Numbered from the stretch's first letter, positions 36,046-46,328 are shown. The stretch: DNA of 64,000 bases from Rhizobium skierniewicense (GCF_014196515.1 NZ_JACIDV010000008.1:62001-126000); one strand, 5' to 3'. Translations and numbers: made by a program. The notes: generated from the letters alone by a model not told the origin.

Positions 36046-36105
36046 TTTAATCCTCTCATATCTACCAGTTAATTCTTTGACCGAGCTAACCACGGCTCGA
36101 TAGCC

Positions 36106-36255
36106 TTAGAATCTTTCTTTCGTCTCTCGACATCGTTGGGAGCAAAACTTCACGTTGTCCCAAGTCTTCTTCCACTTCTTTCTCCATGAGAATGGCCTGT
36201 TGCAGACCGGACAGAACTTAGTGGGCAGGTCTGACTTCTCACGACGCTTCGGCAT
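36106..36255 (-). CDS. DUF2256 mini-protein, 49 aa
   Basis: This gene encodes 49 residues. The sequence reads as a classic DUF2256 protein: FCPVCNRPFSWRKKW, then TWDNVKFCSQRCR. Four cysteines in two CxxC/CxxxC pairs (C15, C18, C38, C42) should bind one zinc. The function of the family is unknown; such proteins occur near cryptochrome/photolyase and other genes. It starts at ATG 36255. It sits between two VOC genes on the same strand, so it may belong to one transcription unit. Confidence 0.85.
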   Translation of the reverse strand: MPKRREKSDLPTKFCPVCNRPFSWRKKWKKTWDNVKFCSQRCRETKERF

Positions 36256-36309
36256 CCGTTACTCCAGACAGTCTCCATCGATAACGAGACCTTGCCGTGC
36301 GTGGCCAAC

Positions 36310-36684
36310 TCAAGCCGACGGTAGCGTGCGCGCGGTCAGCTTGTTTCCATCCGGGTCGCGGAGATAGGCGACAAATGAGCCATTCGGGCGTTCTGACGGC
36401 GGTGTCTCGATCGAGTTTCCTCCGTGGCTTGTCCCGGCGTCGTGCCATGCTTTCACATGCTCCGGGCTTCGAGCGACAAGACCGATCGTCCCACCGTTGG
36501 CGACCGTCGCTGGTTTCCCATCAATCGGCGTTGTTACCATAAGGCGGCTTCCGCCATGTTTGTAGATAAGCCTCCCTCTGGCGTCGATTTCACCGGGCTC
36601 GCCGCCGAGGGCAGCGAAGGTGGCGTCGTAGAAAGCTTTCGATCTCTCCAGATCATTGCTGCCAATCATTACGTGAGTAAACAT
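36310..36684 (-). CDS. VOC family protein
   Basis: A 124-residue VOC protein beginning FTHVMIGSNDLERSKAFYDATFAALG, with GGTIGLVARSPEHVKAWHDAG in the second half and the C-terminal SFVAYLRDPDGNKLTART. The histidine in FTHVMIG could be a metal ligand; the other expected acidic ligands are not obvious, so it may be a non-metal VOC protein. ACAGGAGACGACCG precedes ATG 36684. The substrate is unknown. It is only distantly similar to the other VOC gene 300 bases away, so they are not a recent duplication. Confidence 0.83.
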   Translation of the reverse strand: MFTHVMIGSNDLERSKAFYDATFAALGGEPGEIDARGRLIYKHGGSRLMVTTPIDGKPATVANGGTIGLVARSPEHVKAWHDAGTSHGGNSIETPPSERPNGSFVAYLRDPDGNKLTARTLPSA

Positions 36685-36850
36685 CGGTCGTCTCCTGTCA
36701 GCGGTTGCTTCCAAATATGGCCGAAATTTAACACAAAGGGATCTCAAGTCTCGGAGCCCTGATGCCGGAAGAACCCAAATCGACTACACGAGAGTTCGTG
36801 GTACAGACCTGACAGAATCAGTTGGCAACATTGTGTGTAATAGGATCAGC

Positions 36851-37543
36851 ATGAAGACGATCGGGATACTCGGCGGCATGTCCGCCGCTTCCACGCAAAT
36901 CTATTATCGCGAACTCTGCCGGATGACGCGATAGCGTCTCGGAGGGCTTCATTCGCCGGAATTGCTCATCCGTTCGCTTGATTTCGCGACGATAGAGAGC
37001 CTCCAGGCATCGGGAAGATGGGAAGACGCGGGCGACATTCTGAACCGGGAGGCGAAAGCCTTGGAGCGTGGCGGTGCAGATTTCATCATCCTTGCGACAA
37101 ACACGATGCACAAGCTTGCTGATGCAATGATGCAGGGCGTCTCTATACCCTTGCTGCATATTGCAGACGCCACTGCGGCGCGCATCAAGCAGCAGGATTT
37201 GCGAACGCCTGGTCTCATGGCTACTGCATTCACGATGGAGCAGTCCTTCTACGTGGACCGGCTGAAAGCTGCGGGTCTTTCTTATATCCTCCCGGATGCG
37301 CCGGACCGAGCCGAGACCCATCGGATCATCTACGAAGAGCTCTGCCGCGATGTCATCACAGCGGACAGCGGGACAGCCTATCGCGATATTGCTGCGCGTC
37401 TCGTCGAGCGCGGAGCTGACTGCTTGATCCTCGGCTGTACTGAGGTCGGGATGTTGCTCAATCAAGAGCTCGTCGCCGTACCCGTATTCGATACGACGCT
37501 AATTCATTGTGATGCAGCGCTCGCAATGGCATTGGACGATTAG
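36851..37543 (+). pseudogene. Aspartate/glutamate racemase family, interrupted by an in-frame amber codon
   Basis: The frame begins MKTIGILGGMSAASTQIYYREL, the normal N-terminus of an Asp/Glu/hydantoin racemase, then meets TAG at 36932-36934 (codon 28). Homology resumes at once in the same frame: RLGGLHSPELLIRSLDF, the first cysteine region replaced by ILATNTMHKLAD, HIADATAARI, then the second catalytic cysteine in LILGCTEVGMLL. The family uses two cysteines for racemisation; here the first usual N-T-x-H motif has threonine in place of cysteine (ATNTMH), as in EcL-DER-like single-cysteine members. The gene is probably inactive unless the stop is suppressed. Confidence 0.85.
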
Positions 37544-37557
37544 CTTTATCCTGTAAC

Positions 37558-40500
37558 TCAATGAAAATTTCGCGCCTTAACTTTCAACGTATCAATGTGC
37601 AGATCCCTGATGAAGATGTCCCGCGCCTCAGGCACCGGTTTCTGTCTATCTCGAGAATCTCCACCACCTACTGAGCCGTGAGCGAACTCGTCGCCGCGTC
37701 CGGATGGTGCTTTGAACACGACATCCATGTCAGCCAGACCGGAGAGATCCCCAGAAAGGTCGAATAGCTGCTGGGCGACCAGATGCACGACCTCCCCTTC
37801 CCGCTGAATTCGTCCGTTGATGGCCATCATGCTCGATCCAAGCACAACGCGGCGCCGCCTCTCGAATAAACTCGGCCAGACGACCACGTTCGCGGGACCG
37901 GTTTCGTCTTCTATCGTGATAAACATCACGCCTTTCGCGCTTCCCGGCTTTTGTCGAACCAGGACAAGACCTGCGGTGTAGACCCATCTGCCGTCGCGGG
38001 CAGACATTGCGTCTTCGCACGTAATCATGCTGCGCTTGGTCAAGCTCTCCCGCAGGAATGCCATGGGATGTTCGCGCAGTGTCAGGCCGACGTGTCCGTA
38101 GTCCGCAACCACATTATGCCCCTCGGTCATCTGCCGGAGCTCGACTTCAGGCTCCGCCTGCTCAGCGATCGATTTCTGCTCGCGGTCTGCGGCAGCCGCA
38201 AACAGCGGCAAAGGCTCGTCACGCAGCGCCTTGATCGCCCAGAGCGCATCGCGGCGTTCGAGCTGAAGCGATGGCCGGAAGGCGTCGGCCTCTGCGAGTT
38301 CTACGAGAGATGCTGCCGGAACACCGGATCGTCGCCACATATCATCGACGGAACTGAACCCATCGTTCATGCGCGCGGCAACGATTCGAGCCGCATCCGA
38401 CGCTGCCAAGCCCTTCACCATCCGCATCCCAAGGCGCACGGCATGACGGTCGGTATTTCCGATCGGCTCCAGCGTGCAGTCCCACCTGGATCGATTGATA
38501 CAGACAGGCCGGATCTCGACGCCGTGCGCACGGGCATCGCCAACAATCTGCGCAGGGGCATAGAAACCCATAGGCTGGGAATTCAGCAATGCAGCACAGA
38601 ACACATCCGGGAAATGGCACTTGATGTAATTCGAGGCATAGGCGATCAGCGCAAAAGAGGCAGCGTGGGATTCCGGGAAACCGTAGGACCCAAAACCTTC
38701 GAGCTGCGAAAATGTCTTCTCGGCAAATTCGGCGGTATAGCCGTTTCGCACCATTCCGGAGACCAGCTTCTCCTTGAACCTGCTGACGCCGCCCGTAAAT
38801 TTGAAGGTCGCCATTGACTTGCGCAACTGATCGGCCTCACCTCCCGTGAACCCAGCGCAGACCATGGCGACGCGCATGGCGCTTTCCTGAAACAGCGGCA
38901 CGCCCAGTGTTTTGCCCAGCACGGCTTCCAGTTCCGGCGTTGGATAGTCCACCTTTTCCTTGCCTTCCCGGCGGCGCAGATAGGGATGCACCATATCCCC
39001 CTGAATAGGACCGGGACGCACGATCGCCACCTGAACGACCAGATCATAAAATGTCCGCGGCTTCAGACGTGGCAACATCGCCATCTGGGCTCTGGATTCG
39101 ATCTGGAACGTGCCGAGGGTGTCGGCTTTGCGGATCATTGCATAGGTCGCCGGATCCTCTTGGGTGATCTTTGCGAGATCCAGATCGTCGTCCTTATGCT
39201 TGCGGATCAGGTCGAATGCTTTGGACATGCAGGTGAGCATGCCCAGTGCCAAAACATCGACCTTCATGAATTTGAGGGCTTCCACATCATCCTTGTCCCA
39301 TTCGATGATCTGCCGGTCTTCCATCGTGGCAGGCTCGATGGGAACGAGGTCATCGAGGCGGTCGTGGGTGAGCACGAACCCGCCGGGGTGTTGTCCGAGA
39401 TGACGTGGTGCGCCCATCAGTTGCTGTGCGAGTTGCAGCGTCAGCTTCAGCCTGCGGTCATCGGGATTGAGGTTCAATTCCCTCACATTGCGATCACTGA
39501 CCTCTTCCGACCAGGACCACATGCCCGACGACAATGCCTTAATCACATCCTCAGGCAGGCCAAGCACCTTGCCGACATCGCGAATGGCACCCTTGGCACG
39601 GTAACGGCTGACGGTCGCACACAGTGCCGCCTTCTCGCGGGTGTAGGTCTTGTAAATCCACTGAATGACCTCTTCGCGTCGCTCATGCTCGAAATCAACA
39701 TCGATATCCGGCGGTTCGTCGCGCTCTTGGCTGATGAAGCGTTCGAACAAAAGGTCATTTGTGGAAGGGTCGATGCTGGTGACGCCGAGAATATAACAGA
39801 CGGCAGAATTGGCAGCCGATCCGCGCCCCTGACAGAGAATTCCTTGCGCGCGCGCGAACTGAACGATCGAAAACACCGTCAGAAAATACGGCGCATATTT
39901 CATCGCCTTGATAAGATTGAGTTCGTGCCGAACCGTCGCCAGAACGTCTGGTGGCATACCCTCCGGGTATCGGTCCGGCACGCATTCCCAGACATAATGT
40001 TCGAGAGACTGTTGCGCGTCTTTACCCGGAACGATCGCCTCCTCGGGATACTGATAGGTCAATTCCTCAAGTGAAAACTTGCACTGATCGACAATCTCCA
40101 TCGTCCGCCGCAATGCTTCGGGATAGCGCGGAAACAGGCGTTCCATTTCCTCTGGCGGCTTGAGATATCGATCAGCATGACGTTCACGTTCGAAACCGAC
40201 GTCGTCGATGGTTGATTTGGTGCGAATGCAGGTGACGATGTCCTGAAGCTGCCGTCGTCCCGGCTCGTGAAACAGGACGTCGTTGGTGACGACGGTTTTG
40301 ACCTTGTGGCGCGTGGCCATATTGGAAAGATCGTGGAGCCGAAGCTGATCGTTTGGTCTGCGGCGCAGGCAAAGGGAAACATAGGCGCGATTTCCAAACA
40401 CCTCCGCGATCTTCCTGAGCTGCAAGGCACATGTATCGTCGGCGAGATCGGGAATGAGGATGCCGATCATGCCATCGGCGTAGGTTCTCACATCGTCCCA

Positions 40501-40821
40501 ATGAAGGACACAGTTGTTCTTGCCGCCTCGCCCCTTGCCAAGCGTGATCAGCCGGGTCAGACGCGAATAGGCGGCCCGGTCCGTCGGATAGACCAGGATC
40601 GACATGCCATCCTGTAGGTCAAGCCGGCAGCCGACGACAAGCCGCAGGCCGGTGGCGCGAGATGCTTCCAGTGCCCGGATAATGCCAGCCAACGAATTGC
40701 GATCCACGACACCGATGGCGTCGATGCCGAGGCTTTTCGCCGTCTCGAACAGTTCGGTCGCGCTGCTGGCACCGCGCAGAAACGAAAAATGGGTGGTCAC
40801 CTGAAGCTCGGCATATCTCAT
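37558..40821 (-). CDS. dnaE2: Error-prone DNA polymerase DnaE2 (ImuC)
   Basis: This 1087-residue C-family polymerase carries out translesion synthesis with ImuA and ImuB. It has an N-terminal PHP domain ([26 protein letters not shown]), the palm with the catalytic aspartates in [19 protein letters not shown] and a later aspartate near [11 protein letters not shown], the fingers ([22 protein letters not shown]), and a C-terminal OB fold ([19 protein letters not shown]). As in DnaE2 proteins, the length is shorter than replicative DnaE. It starts in ATGA at the imuB stop, so the three genes are coupled. SOS control is expected through the LexA box upstream of imuA. Confidence 0.95.
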   Translation of the reverse strand: MRYAELQVTTHFSFLRGASSATELFETAKSLGIDAIGVVDRNSLAGIIRALEASRATGLRLVVGCRLDLQDGMSILVYPTDRAAYSRLTRLITLGKGRGGKNNCVLHWDDVRTYADGMIGILIPDLADDTCALQLRKIAEVFGNRAYVSLCLRRRPNDQLRLHDLSNMATRHKVKTVVTNDVLFHEPGRRQLQDIVTCIRTKSTIDDVGFERERHADRYLKPPEEMERLFPRYPEALRRTMEIVDQCKFSLEELTYQYPEEAIVPGKDAQQSLEHYVWECVPDRYPEGMPPDVLATVRHELNLIKAMKYAPYFLTVFSIVQFARAQGILCQGRGSAANSAVCYILGVTSIDPSTNDLLFERFISQERDEPPDIDVDFEHERREEVIQWIYKTYTREKAALCATVSRYRAKGAIRDVGKVLGLPEDVIKALSSGMWSWSEEVSDRNVRELNLNPDDRRLKLTLQLAQQLMGAPRHLGQHPGGFVLTHDRLDDLVPIEPATMEDRQIIEWDKDDVEALKFMKVDVLALGMLTCMSKAFDLIRKHKDDDLDLAKITQEDPATYAMIRKADTLGTFQIESRAQMAMLPRLKPRTFYDLVVQVAIVRPGPIQGDMVHPYLRRREGKEKVDYPTPELEAVLGKTLGVPLFQESAMRVAMVCAGFTGGEADQLRKSMATFKFTGGVSRFKEKLVSGMVRNGYTAEFAEKTFSQLEGFGSYGFPESHAASFALIAYASNYIKCHFPDVFCAALLNSQPMGFYAPAQIVGDARAHGVEIRPVCINRSRWDCTLEPIGNTDRHAVRLGMRMVKGLAASDAARIVAARMNDGFSSVDDMWRRSGVPAASLVELAEADAFRPSLQLERRDALWAIKALRDEPLPLFAAAADREQKSIAEQAEPEVELRQMTEGHNVVADYGHVGLTLREHPMAFLRESLTKRSMITCEDAMSARDGRWVYTAGLVLVRQKPGSAKGVMFITIEDETGPANVVVWPSLFERRRRVVLGSSMMAINGRIQREGEVVHLVAQQLFDLSGDLSGLADMDVVFKAPSGRGDEFAHGSVGGGDSRDRQKPVPEARDIFIRDLHIDTLKVKARNFH

Positions 40822-42329
40822 GCGAATATCCCCTGTACGAACCATTTGTGCGACCCGGTTTCGCTATCTACGCCGTCGCCAGCCCGGAAAACCCAAAGGC
40901 GTTCGCCCGCTTCGTCCTCGATGATGAAATAGTCCCGGACTGCGGCCCACTCGGATGTTCGCTGCCACCACTCGCCGAATATTCGTTCGGGACCATCGGC
41001 GCGTTTCACCTTGCGGCGTTTGCCACGCCATGTGACGGAAACGGGAGGATGATCGGGCATCAAAGCGATGACCTCGACCAGTTCGGGATGAGCGAGCAGT
41101 CGTACCGGACGCGGCCAGTGATGCGACCAGGAGACGACAATGTCATCTGCAATGGGTGCAATCCGCTGAACGCTGCGCTCGGGAACATCGGAGGCAACGG
41201 GTGCGAGGCGGTAGACACGCTGTCCACGGTTGCCGAAAATGTCGATGAGCGGGGTGATGTCCGCGATCTCGTCTTCGACAAGCGAAGACGCCCTCTGTGT
41301 CTCTTCAAGCGGCTCGACCATGATGGCCGCAAGGGTAAGCTTCTCGATCCCGAAACCCGGATCAATCTTCTCGGTCCTGTCGCGAAACAGTTTCGTCAAC
41401 CATGAGACATCGCGGGCGGCCTTTGCTGTTCCTGCCCGCAGTGCCTGGGTCGTGTTGTCGACCTTGTGGACGATGAGATCAACGCGGCGAACACCCAGAC
41501 CCTTTTTCTGGAGTTGGTTACAGAGTTCGATGACCAGGCGACCGACATATTTGTCGATCGTTTCGGCAGCGCCGATCGGCTCCTGGAAAATGCGGCTGAC
41601 TTCGATCAGTTCGGGCGTGCGAATGGGGTCTATGGGTTCGCCGATGCGGCCGAAGATCTGGTCGAGGCGGCGTGCGATTTCTGGGCCGAAGCGCAGTGTT
41701 AGCGGTGCCCGCGGCGTCGCAGAAAGCTCACCGATGGTTCGAAAGCCGAGCGTTCTTAGATCGCCCACCACCTTTTCAGGCAGACGCAACAGAGAAATCG
41801 GCAACCGCTCGACCGCTTTTACGGTTTCGCCGCGCGGCACGATCACCGTCTCTCTGGCGATGGCGCGTGCGCAGGCATGAGCGGCACCCCAGGTGTCGGC
41901 GATCGCGACACGGGCCGTCAGCCCCCTGCCCCGAAAGCGATTGGCAATTCCCGTCAACATGGCAAGCTCTCCGCCCCGGAGATGGTCGGCACCATCTGTG
42001 TCCATGACGATGCCATCAGGCGCATCGACTGCGACGATCGGAGAGTATTGGCTCAGTGCCCAGAAGGTAATGCGCTCCAGCGCTTCGGCGTCCGCCTTCG
42101 GATCGGCATCGATCATCATCAGTCCCTGAAACAGAGCCTGTGCCTTTGCAGCCTGCATGCCGACACGTAGGCCTGCCTTCTTCGCTGCAGCATCTGCCGC
42201 CGACACCCAGCGTTTCGAGCCGGATTTCCCGATCACGGCGATGGCCTGTTCAGCCGGAATGCCGGGATCGGCGCGACGAATGCGATCCGTCGACAGATCT
42301 GGAAGATAGATCGATACGACCCTGGTCAT
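40818..42329 (-). CDS. imuB: ImuB, Y-family polymerase-like adaptor
   Basis: A 503-residue Y-family-like protein. In ImuB the polymerase active site is inactive and the protein connects ImuA and DnaE2 to the beta clamp. The start [19 protein letters not shown] lacks the normal Y-family D-x-D nucleotide site, consistent with ImuB. Further recognisable parts are [31 protein letters not shown] with HhH-like segments, and the little-finger-like [15 protein letters not shown]. It overlaps imuA by 80 bases and dnaE2 by four. ATG 42329 is chosen over the upstream ATG because family homology begins there. Confidence 0.93.
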   Translation of the reverse strand: MTRVVSIYLPDLSTDRIRRADPGIPAEQAIAVIGKSGSKRWVSAADAAAKKAGLRVGMQAAKAQALFQGLMMIDADPKADAEALERITFWALSQYSPIVAVDAPDGIVMDTDGADHLRGGELAMLTGIANRFRGRGLTARVAIADTWGAAHACARAIARETVIVPRGETVKAVERLPISLLRLPEKVVGDLRTLGFRTIGELSATPRAPLTLRFGPEIARRLDQIFGRIGEPIDPIRTPELIEVSRIFQEPIGAAETIDKYVGRLVIELCNQLQKKGLGVRRVDLIVHKVDNTTQALRAGTAKAARDVSWLTKLFRDRTEKIDPGFGIEKLTLAAIMVEPLEETQRASSLVEDEIADITPLIDIFGNRGQRVYRLAPVASDVPERSVQRIAPIADDIVVSWSHHWPRPVRLLAHPELVEVIALMPDHPPVSVTWRGKRRKVKRADGPERIFGEWWQRTSEWAAVRDYFIIEDEAGERLWVFRAGDGVDSETGSHKWFVQGIFA

Positions 42330-43002
42330 CACACGCTCCAACAATAAACTCGGCACACTCGCCTGCGCGCGACCGCATCAATTCCAGCAACCATCTCGCC
42401 CGCCCAACACCCGGCACTGGTAACTCCTGCGACGGCAGCGCACTCACCCTCCACCGGGTCATCGACGCCGTCGGCTGGCCAAAATCATTGGCTTCCGTCT
42501 GTCTTCGCCACCTGCGAACAACAAGCGCTAGGCTCCCTTTCTTTTCCGCTGCAAGCTGAAGCCGCCGACTTGCCAGCATCGGCAGTCGCACAACCTCGCC
42601 GACGACCGCACCAAGGCCACCGAAGGAGAGCGCCTCTTCCATTGAGGCAAGCACGTCCTCCTCGCGATCGCTTTCCACGAAGATGACCCGGTTTGCGTCA
42701 AGACCTGCCTGCGCGAGCGCAGGAAAAAACAGATCCGGGCGCGTCAGGCACCAGACGATCTGGCCTTTGGTACGAGCGGCGACGCCTGCGACGAACAGGG
42801 CTGCGGCTGCCCCATCGACGGTTCCAGCCCCACCACCTGCAAATTCATGAAGAGCACCTCTGGCAAGACCGCCTCCCGGCAGCACCGCGTCGATTGCGCT
42901 CACCCCGAACGGCAGACATTCCGCTTGCTTGGCCACGACGCCTTCCAACGAGGCGATGCGATCACGCAGATCCGCTATGACATGCTCGCGCGCAGCAGCC
43001 AT
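42250..43002 (-). CDS. imuA: ImuA, RecA-like mutasome component
   Basis: The 250-residue ImuA protein modulates RecA and pairs with ImuB in damage-induced mutagenesis. The N-terminus is helical (VIADLRDRIASLEGVVAKQ). It is followed by a RecA-like core (LPFGVSAIDAVLPGGGLARGALHEFAG, VWCLTRPDLFFPALAQAGLDANRVIFVES) and a late RWRVSALPSQE segment. The P-loop is degenerate, as usual for ImuA. It is the first gene of imuA-imuB-dnaE2, with the LexA box 67 bases upstream of the start. Its 3' end overlaps imuB. Confidence 0.92.
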   Translation of the reverse strand: MAAAREHVIADLRDRIASLEGVVAKQAECLPFGVSAIDAVLPGGGLARGALHEFAGGGAGTVDGAAAALFVAGVAARTKGQIVWCLTRPDLFFPALAQAGLDANRVIFVESDREEDVLASMEEALSFGGLGAVVGEVVRLPMLASRRLQLAAEKKGSLALVVRRWRRQTEANDFGQPTASMTRWRVSALPSQELPVPGVGRARWLLELMRSRAGECAEFIVGACDDQGRIDLSSRSVDGSHSSRRSRHSG

Positions 43003-43068
43003 CGTTCACGCAATCCTTCCGGTTCGTGTCGTTTGTGGGAACGGCTTCATGCCGTTTTCAATGTTGAA

Positions 43069-43083
43069 GTTCACGTTCTGTTC
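43069..43083. promoter_or_regulatory. LexA (SOS) box, GTTC-N7-GTTC
   Basis: The sequence GTTC-ACGTTCT-GTTC is an exact match to the alphaproteobacterial LexA operator GTTCN7GTTC. It lies 67 bases upstream of imuA. It should place imuA-imuB-dnaE2 under SOS control. Confidence 0.85.
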
Positions 43084-43352
43084 CTGCGCTCAACAGGAGT
43101 CAAGAGGCGCTAAATTAGGAATGCAGTCCTCTATTTTTAGCAACTCAAGAGATTCGCAAATTGAATCAGTGAGTAAGATTTGGAACGGTGCTGGGTGACG
43201 CGTACAAAATAAATTTCAGGGGAGCCTGATCAATCCCTCAACATCGGCTGTCGATGCGTGCAAGCCCCGCTGATCATACGCTTCATATTCAGGAACCATC
43301 CTACGCCGATCGCGCTTACCAATGCTGAAGCTTGAAGAAAGGTAGCACCGAA

Positions 43353-44108
43353 GTGGTCGAAGCCAGGGTACGCGTCATCGATCTAGAAACAGGCGGCAAT
43401 GGCCCGAACGACGTTTGCGAGATCGGGTGGCAGGATGTCGTCATCGATCACGCTGGAAAGTGGCAGGTCACTGACGAGCGCGGGACGCTGTTCGTCAACC
43501 CTGGCCGTCCGATTTCACCCGACACGATGGCGATCCATCATATCCTGGATGCCCATGTCGCGGATGCTCCGTTCTGGAAGGAAATAGCATCAACCGTTCT
43601 CCGTCCACCCGGCCGTATCGACGCCTTGGCAGCTCATCGAGCCGCTTTCGAGCAAAGATATTGCACACCTCGGTTTACAGGCGGAACTCCCTGGGTCTGC
43701 ACATGGAAATGCGCGCTGCGCGTCTGGCCAGAGCTTCCGCGGTTTTCCAATCAGATGCTGCGTTATCAACGAATGCCCACCGGACTGGTGCATGAAATCG
43801 GCCTCCCAGCGCACCGGGCGATGCCCGACGCCTACGTTACGGCTCATCATCTCCGCGACATGTTGAACCAGACCTCGCTTGTGGATTGCTTGGCATGGAG
43901 CAGCGAACCAGGCCTTCTGCCACGCGTGCCGGCAGGACCAGATCGTGGAAAACCGTGGGACCGCATCAGCCTCGAAACTCTCAACGCGTTTATCGCAGAT
44001 CGGGATGTGGACGTCCGCTTCAGTGCACAGATCGAACTGGCCCGTCGAAATGAGGACAAGCCGTCTCAGGATGCGGAACCGGCGCAAGGGACGCTTGGGT
44101 TCGAATGA
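43353..44108 (+). CDS. DnaQ-like 3'-5' exonuclease
   Basis: A 251-residue DEDD-family exonuclease. Exo I is VIDLETGGNGPNDVCEIGW (D-x-E) and Exo III is HRAMPDAYVTAHHL (H-x4-D); Exo II probably lies around LAAHRAAFEQRY. Family members proofread or trim single-stranded ends. I use GTG 43353, with AAAGGTAG eight bases upstream; a TTG at 43332 is also possible. The gene diverges from imuA around the SOS box, about 270 bases away, so DNA-repair use is plausible though co-regulation is only inferred. The next gene starts in ATGA at its stop. Confidence 0.8.
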   Translation: MVEARVRVIDLETGGNGPNDVCEIGWQDVVIDHAGKWQVTDERGTLFVNPGRPISPDTMAIHHILDAHVADAPFWKEIASTVLRPPGRIDALAAHRAAFEQRYCTPRFTGGTPWVCTWKCALRVWPELPRFSNQMLRYQRMPTGLVHEIGLPAHRAMPDAYVTAHHLRDMLNQTSLVDCLAWSSEPGLLPRVPAGPDRGKPWDRISLETLNAFIADRDVDVRFSAQIELARRNEDKPSQDAEPAQGTLGFE

Positions 44109-44425
44109 GCAACATGTATCCGGATACGCCAGATGGTCGATACTTCGTCGTGAAAGGCAGGCTGTGGCGTCGCAGCAATCCTAATCTCGATGAACTTACT
44201 CGCACAGCCCTGGTCAAGGCTTTGATGGCCGCACGCCGGGCAGTTCGCGACGCATCGGCAGGCTCGCCAGAGATGAAAGAAGCTCGCAAGAAAGTGGATG
44301 CGGCCAAGGTCGCGCTTGGTGAACGCGGCCCTGTCTGGTGGGATGACGGCGCGCCGGATTTCAACCGGCACCTTGCCAAGAATACTCCTTACGCAGCCTG
44401 GTTCGAACAGTTGGAAACGGACTGA
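44105..44425 (+). CDS. Hypothetical protein, 106 aa, coupled to the exonuclease
   Basis: I do not recognise a named domain, but the protein is of a type I recall from rhizobia. It begins PDGRYFVVKGRLWRRSNPNLDE, followed by a helical basic segment (LVKALMAARRAVRDA, EMKEARKKVDAAKVAL) and a conserved-looking tryptophan-rich tail (PVWWDDGAPDFNRH). The ATGA overlap with the exonuclease stop implies coupled translation. No signal peptide, membrane helix or cysteine is present. A small nucleic-acid-associated protein is possible. Confidence 0.7.
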   Translation: MSNMYPDTPDGRYFVVKGRLWRRSNPNLDELTRTALVKALMAARRAVRDASAGSPEMKEARKKVDAAKVALGERGPVWWDDGAPDFNRHLAKNTPYAAWFEQLETD

Positions 44426-44480
44426 GATGTCATGGCATCCGGAAGACAAAACTCTGACCCGCTGAGCGAAGGACACAGGC

Positions 44481-44906
44481 ATGGAATTTGATCTGGCGCG
44501 TTTCATCAAAGCGCAACAAGACACGTACTCAAAAGCCTTGCAGGAGTTATGCAACGGGCAGAAGAGGTCTCACTGGATGTGGTTCATCTTTCCGCAAATC
44601 AACGGACTTGGTCGATCGGAAACTGCACGATTTTACGCGATCTCTGGACGTTCTGAAGCCGAAGCCTACCTCAAACATCCTGTTTTGGGAGCCCGTTTGG
44701 AAGAGTGCACGAACGCCATGCTCAGCCATCCCCACCTCAGTGCACACGACATTCTTGGCTCTCCTGATGACCTCAAGTTTCATTCCAGCATGACGTTATT
44801 TGGCATCGCTGCCCAGAGTGGTTCGTCATTCGAGACCGCCCTTCACGTTTTTTATGGAGGTGAAGGCGATCAAGCCACGCTTTCAGCGTTGAAGAACGAT
44901 GGATGA
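44481..44906 (+). CDS. DUF1810 family protein
   Basis: A 141-residue protein of the DUF1810 family, function unknown (related to calpastatin-annotated bacterial proteins). Hallmarks are DLARFIKAQQDTYSKALQELCNGQKRSHWMWFIFPQINGLG near the start, the FYAISGRSEAEAYL segment, HDILGSPDDLKFHSSMTLF and the ending FYGGEGDQATL. GAAGGA lies upstream of the ATG. It follows the 106-aa gene by 55 bases on the same strand. Confidence 0.9.
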   Translation: MEFDLARFIKAQQDTYSKALQELCNGQKRSHWMWFIFPQINGLGRSETARFYAISGRSEAEAYLKHPVLGARLEECTNAMLSHPHLSAHDILGSPDDLKFHSSMTLFGIAAQSGSSFETALHVFYGGEGDQATLSALKNDG

Positions 44907-45025
44907 TCAAACGCTTACCGACTTTTGCAAAAGTCAGACTTAAACTGGAATTCGGCCGCGTGAATTAGCTTCCGCGTAAAGCTATTTCAGGGTTGTCGCG
45001 GTGCCCAAACCTGAATTCCGATACG

Positions 45026-45433
45026 TCAAGGATGCATTTTTGCTCCCTTTACGATCTTATCGACCACCTTCTTTTCGGCTCTGAGTGCCAGTCCTACCAG
45101 CTTCGAATTGCCTGGGCTGAACTGAGCGAACACCTCCCTGTTGGCAGCGTCGTGCCCTGTTGAAAACATCTCCTCGATATAAGCCGAGGCTGTAACGTCG
45201 CGGTCGAGAACCCGGCTATGAATCGTGCGCAGCGTATCCTGATCCGCGGCGAGGACCACGATTGGCTGGATCGTCATGGGATTGTAGACATGACCAACCG
45301 CATCCCGATATGGTTCGCCGATGATGGCTGGTGTCTGGGCAACGATGCCGCTGGTCAGGAAGGCGGTGACGTTCAACTTCTGCCAGGTTGCGAGGTCATT
45401 GCGGATAACGATTGCGATCTTGGTGTCGAACAT
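45026..45433 (-). CDS. DUF2000 family protein
   Basis: A 135-residue DUF2000 protein related to peptidyl-tRNA hydrolase 2-like folds, function unknown. Family segments are KIAIVIRNDLATWQKLNVTAFLTSGI near the N-terminus, GHVYNPMTIQPIVVLAAD in the middle, and the C-terminal FSPGNSKLVGLALRAEKKVVDKIVKGAK. ATG 45433, with GGAG nine bases upstream, is preferred to an ATG five codons earlier. The gene is divergent from an AraC regulator, a common pairing for DUF2000 that suggests the regulator controls it. Confidence 0.87.
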   Translation of the reverse strand: MFDTKIAIVIRNDLATWQKLNVTAFLTSGIVAQTPAIIGEPYRDAVGHVYNPMTIQPIVVLAADQDTLRTIHSRVLDRDVTASAYIEEMFSTGHDAANREVFAQFSPGNSKLVGLALRAEKKVVDKIVKGAKMHP

Positions 45434-46328
45434 GCGGTTGAACTCCATTCAGGGTATCGAGGGAAAAGAAGACCTAGCTCCGAGCAAGGCGGGCGGTCTT
45501 GAACGTTCGTGCAAAGTCGGATTTGCCGACGGCATGCGTTTCGCTGCGCCCTCTCATGGTGTTGAGCGGATTGAAGCCCGGTTTCATGGCAACGCATTTT
45601 CGCCGCATCGTCACGACACCTACGCGTTAGGGCTGACGCTCCACGGCGTACAGACATTCCGCTATCGCGGGACCGAGCGTTTCAGCAGCCCCGGAAACGT
45701 GATCGTGCTGCATCCCGATGAGCTGCATGATGGCGCTGCAGGTACCGAGGATGGGTTGATCTATCGGATGATCTATTTGCCTCCCGACCTGATTGGCGCA
45801 GTCAATGGTTACCGTCACGCCCTTCCATTCGTTCCCGATCCGGTCGTTGCCGACATCGGCCTCTGGCAGGCACTGGCAGAGATTCTTTTCGATCTGAGCG
45901 AAGAGCCAAGCGACCTGATCATGGACGACGTTGTGATGCGGCTGGCATCGGGGCTCTCTCGTCAGGCAGGTGCTTCGCCGAGACCGATCGCAAGGTCGGC
46001 AAAGTCTGCGGTCCTCCGGGCCCGCGACTTCATCGAGAGCCACCACACAGAAGTCGTTCACTCAGAAGCACTGGAAGCTGCGTCTGGGTTGGACCGTTAC
46101 GAACTGGCCAGACAGTTTCGCAGAATGCTGGGTACCAGTCCGCATCGATACCTCATCATGCGCAGACTGGAATTGGCGAATCGGTCTATCGCGGCTGGCA
46201 AAGGTCTGGCGCAGTCGGCAGCAGATGCGGGCTTTGCCGACCAGGCACATTTTACCCGCCATTTCCGCAAAGCCTTCGGCATGACGCCAGGGCACTGGCT
46301 GGCAATGCGTTCTGCAAGCTCTGGCTGA
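45432..46328 (+). CDS. AraC-family transcriptional regulator
   Basis: The protein has an N-terminal cupin-like sensing domain (AFSPHRHDTYALGLTLHGVQTF, FSSPGNVIVLHPDELHDG) and a C-terminal double HTH (HSEALEAASGLDRYELARQFRRMLGTSPHRYLIMRRLELA and AAADAGFADQAHFTRHFRKAFGMTPG-like). The best ATG is uncertain. ATG 45432 gives 298 residues but overlaps the divergent DUF2000 start codon, leaving no promoter between them. ATG 45534 gives 264 residues and still contains both domains. It likely controls the DUF2000 gene in response to a small ligand. Confidence 0.85.
   Translation: MRLNSIQGIEGKEDLAPSKAGGLERSCKVGFADGMRFAAPSHGVERIEARFHGNAFSPHRHDTYALGLTLHGVQTFRYRGTERFSSPGNVIVLHPDELHDGAAGTEDGLIYRMIYLPPDLIGAVNGYRHALPFVPDPVVADIGLWQALAEILFDLSEEPSDLIMDDVVMRLASGLSRQAGASPRPIARSAKSAVLRARDFIESHHTEVVHSEALEAASGLDRYELARQFRRMLGTSPHRYLIMRRLELANRSIAAGKGLAQSAADAGFADQAHFTRHFRKAFGMTPGHWLAMRSASSG

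Noticed and set aside
36818-37465. 216-codon minus-strand frame over the racemase
   Set aside because: It is antisense to the racemase reading frame, which has clear family motifs; the minus-strand translation has no recognisable domain.
38986-40074. 362-codon plus-strand frame within dnaE2
   Set aside because: It is an antisense shadow of a gene with full polymerase motifs; high GC codon bias leaves such frames open.
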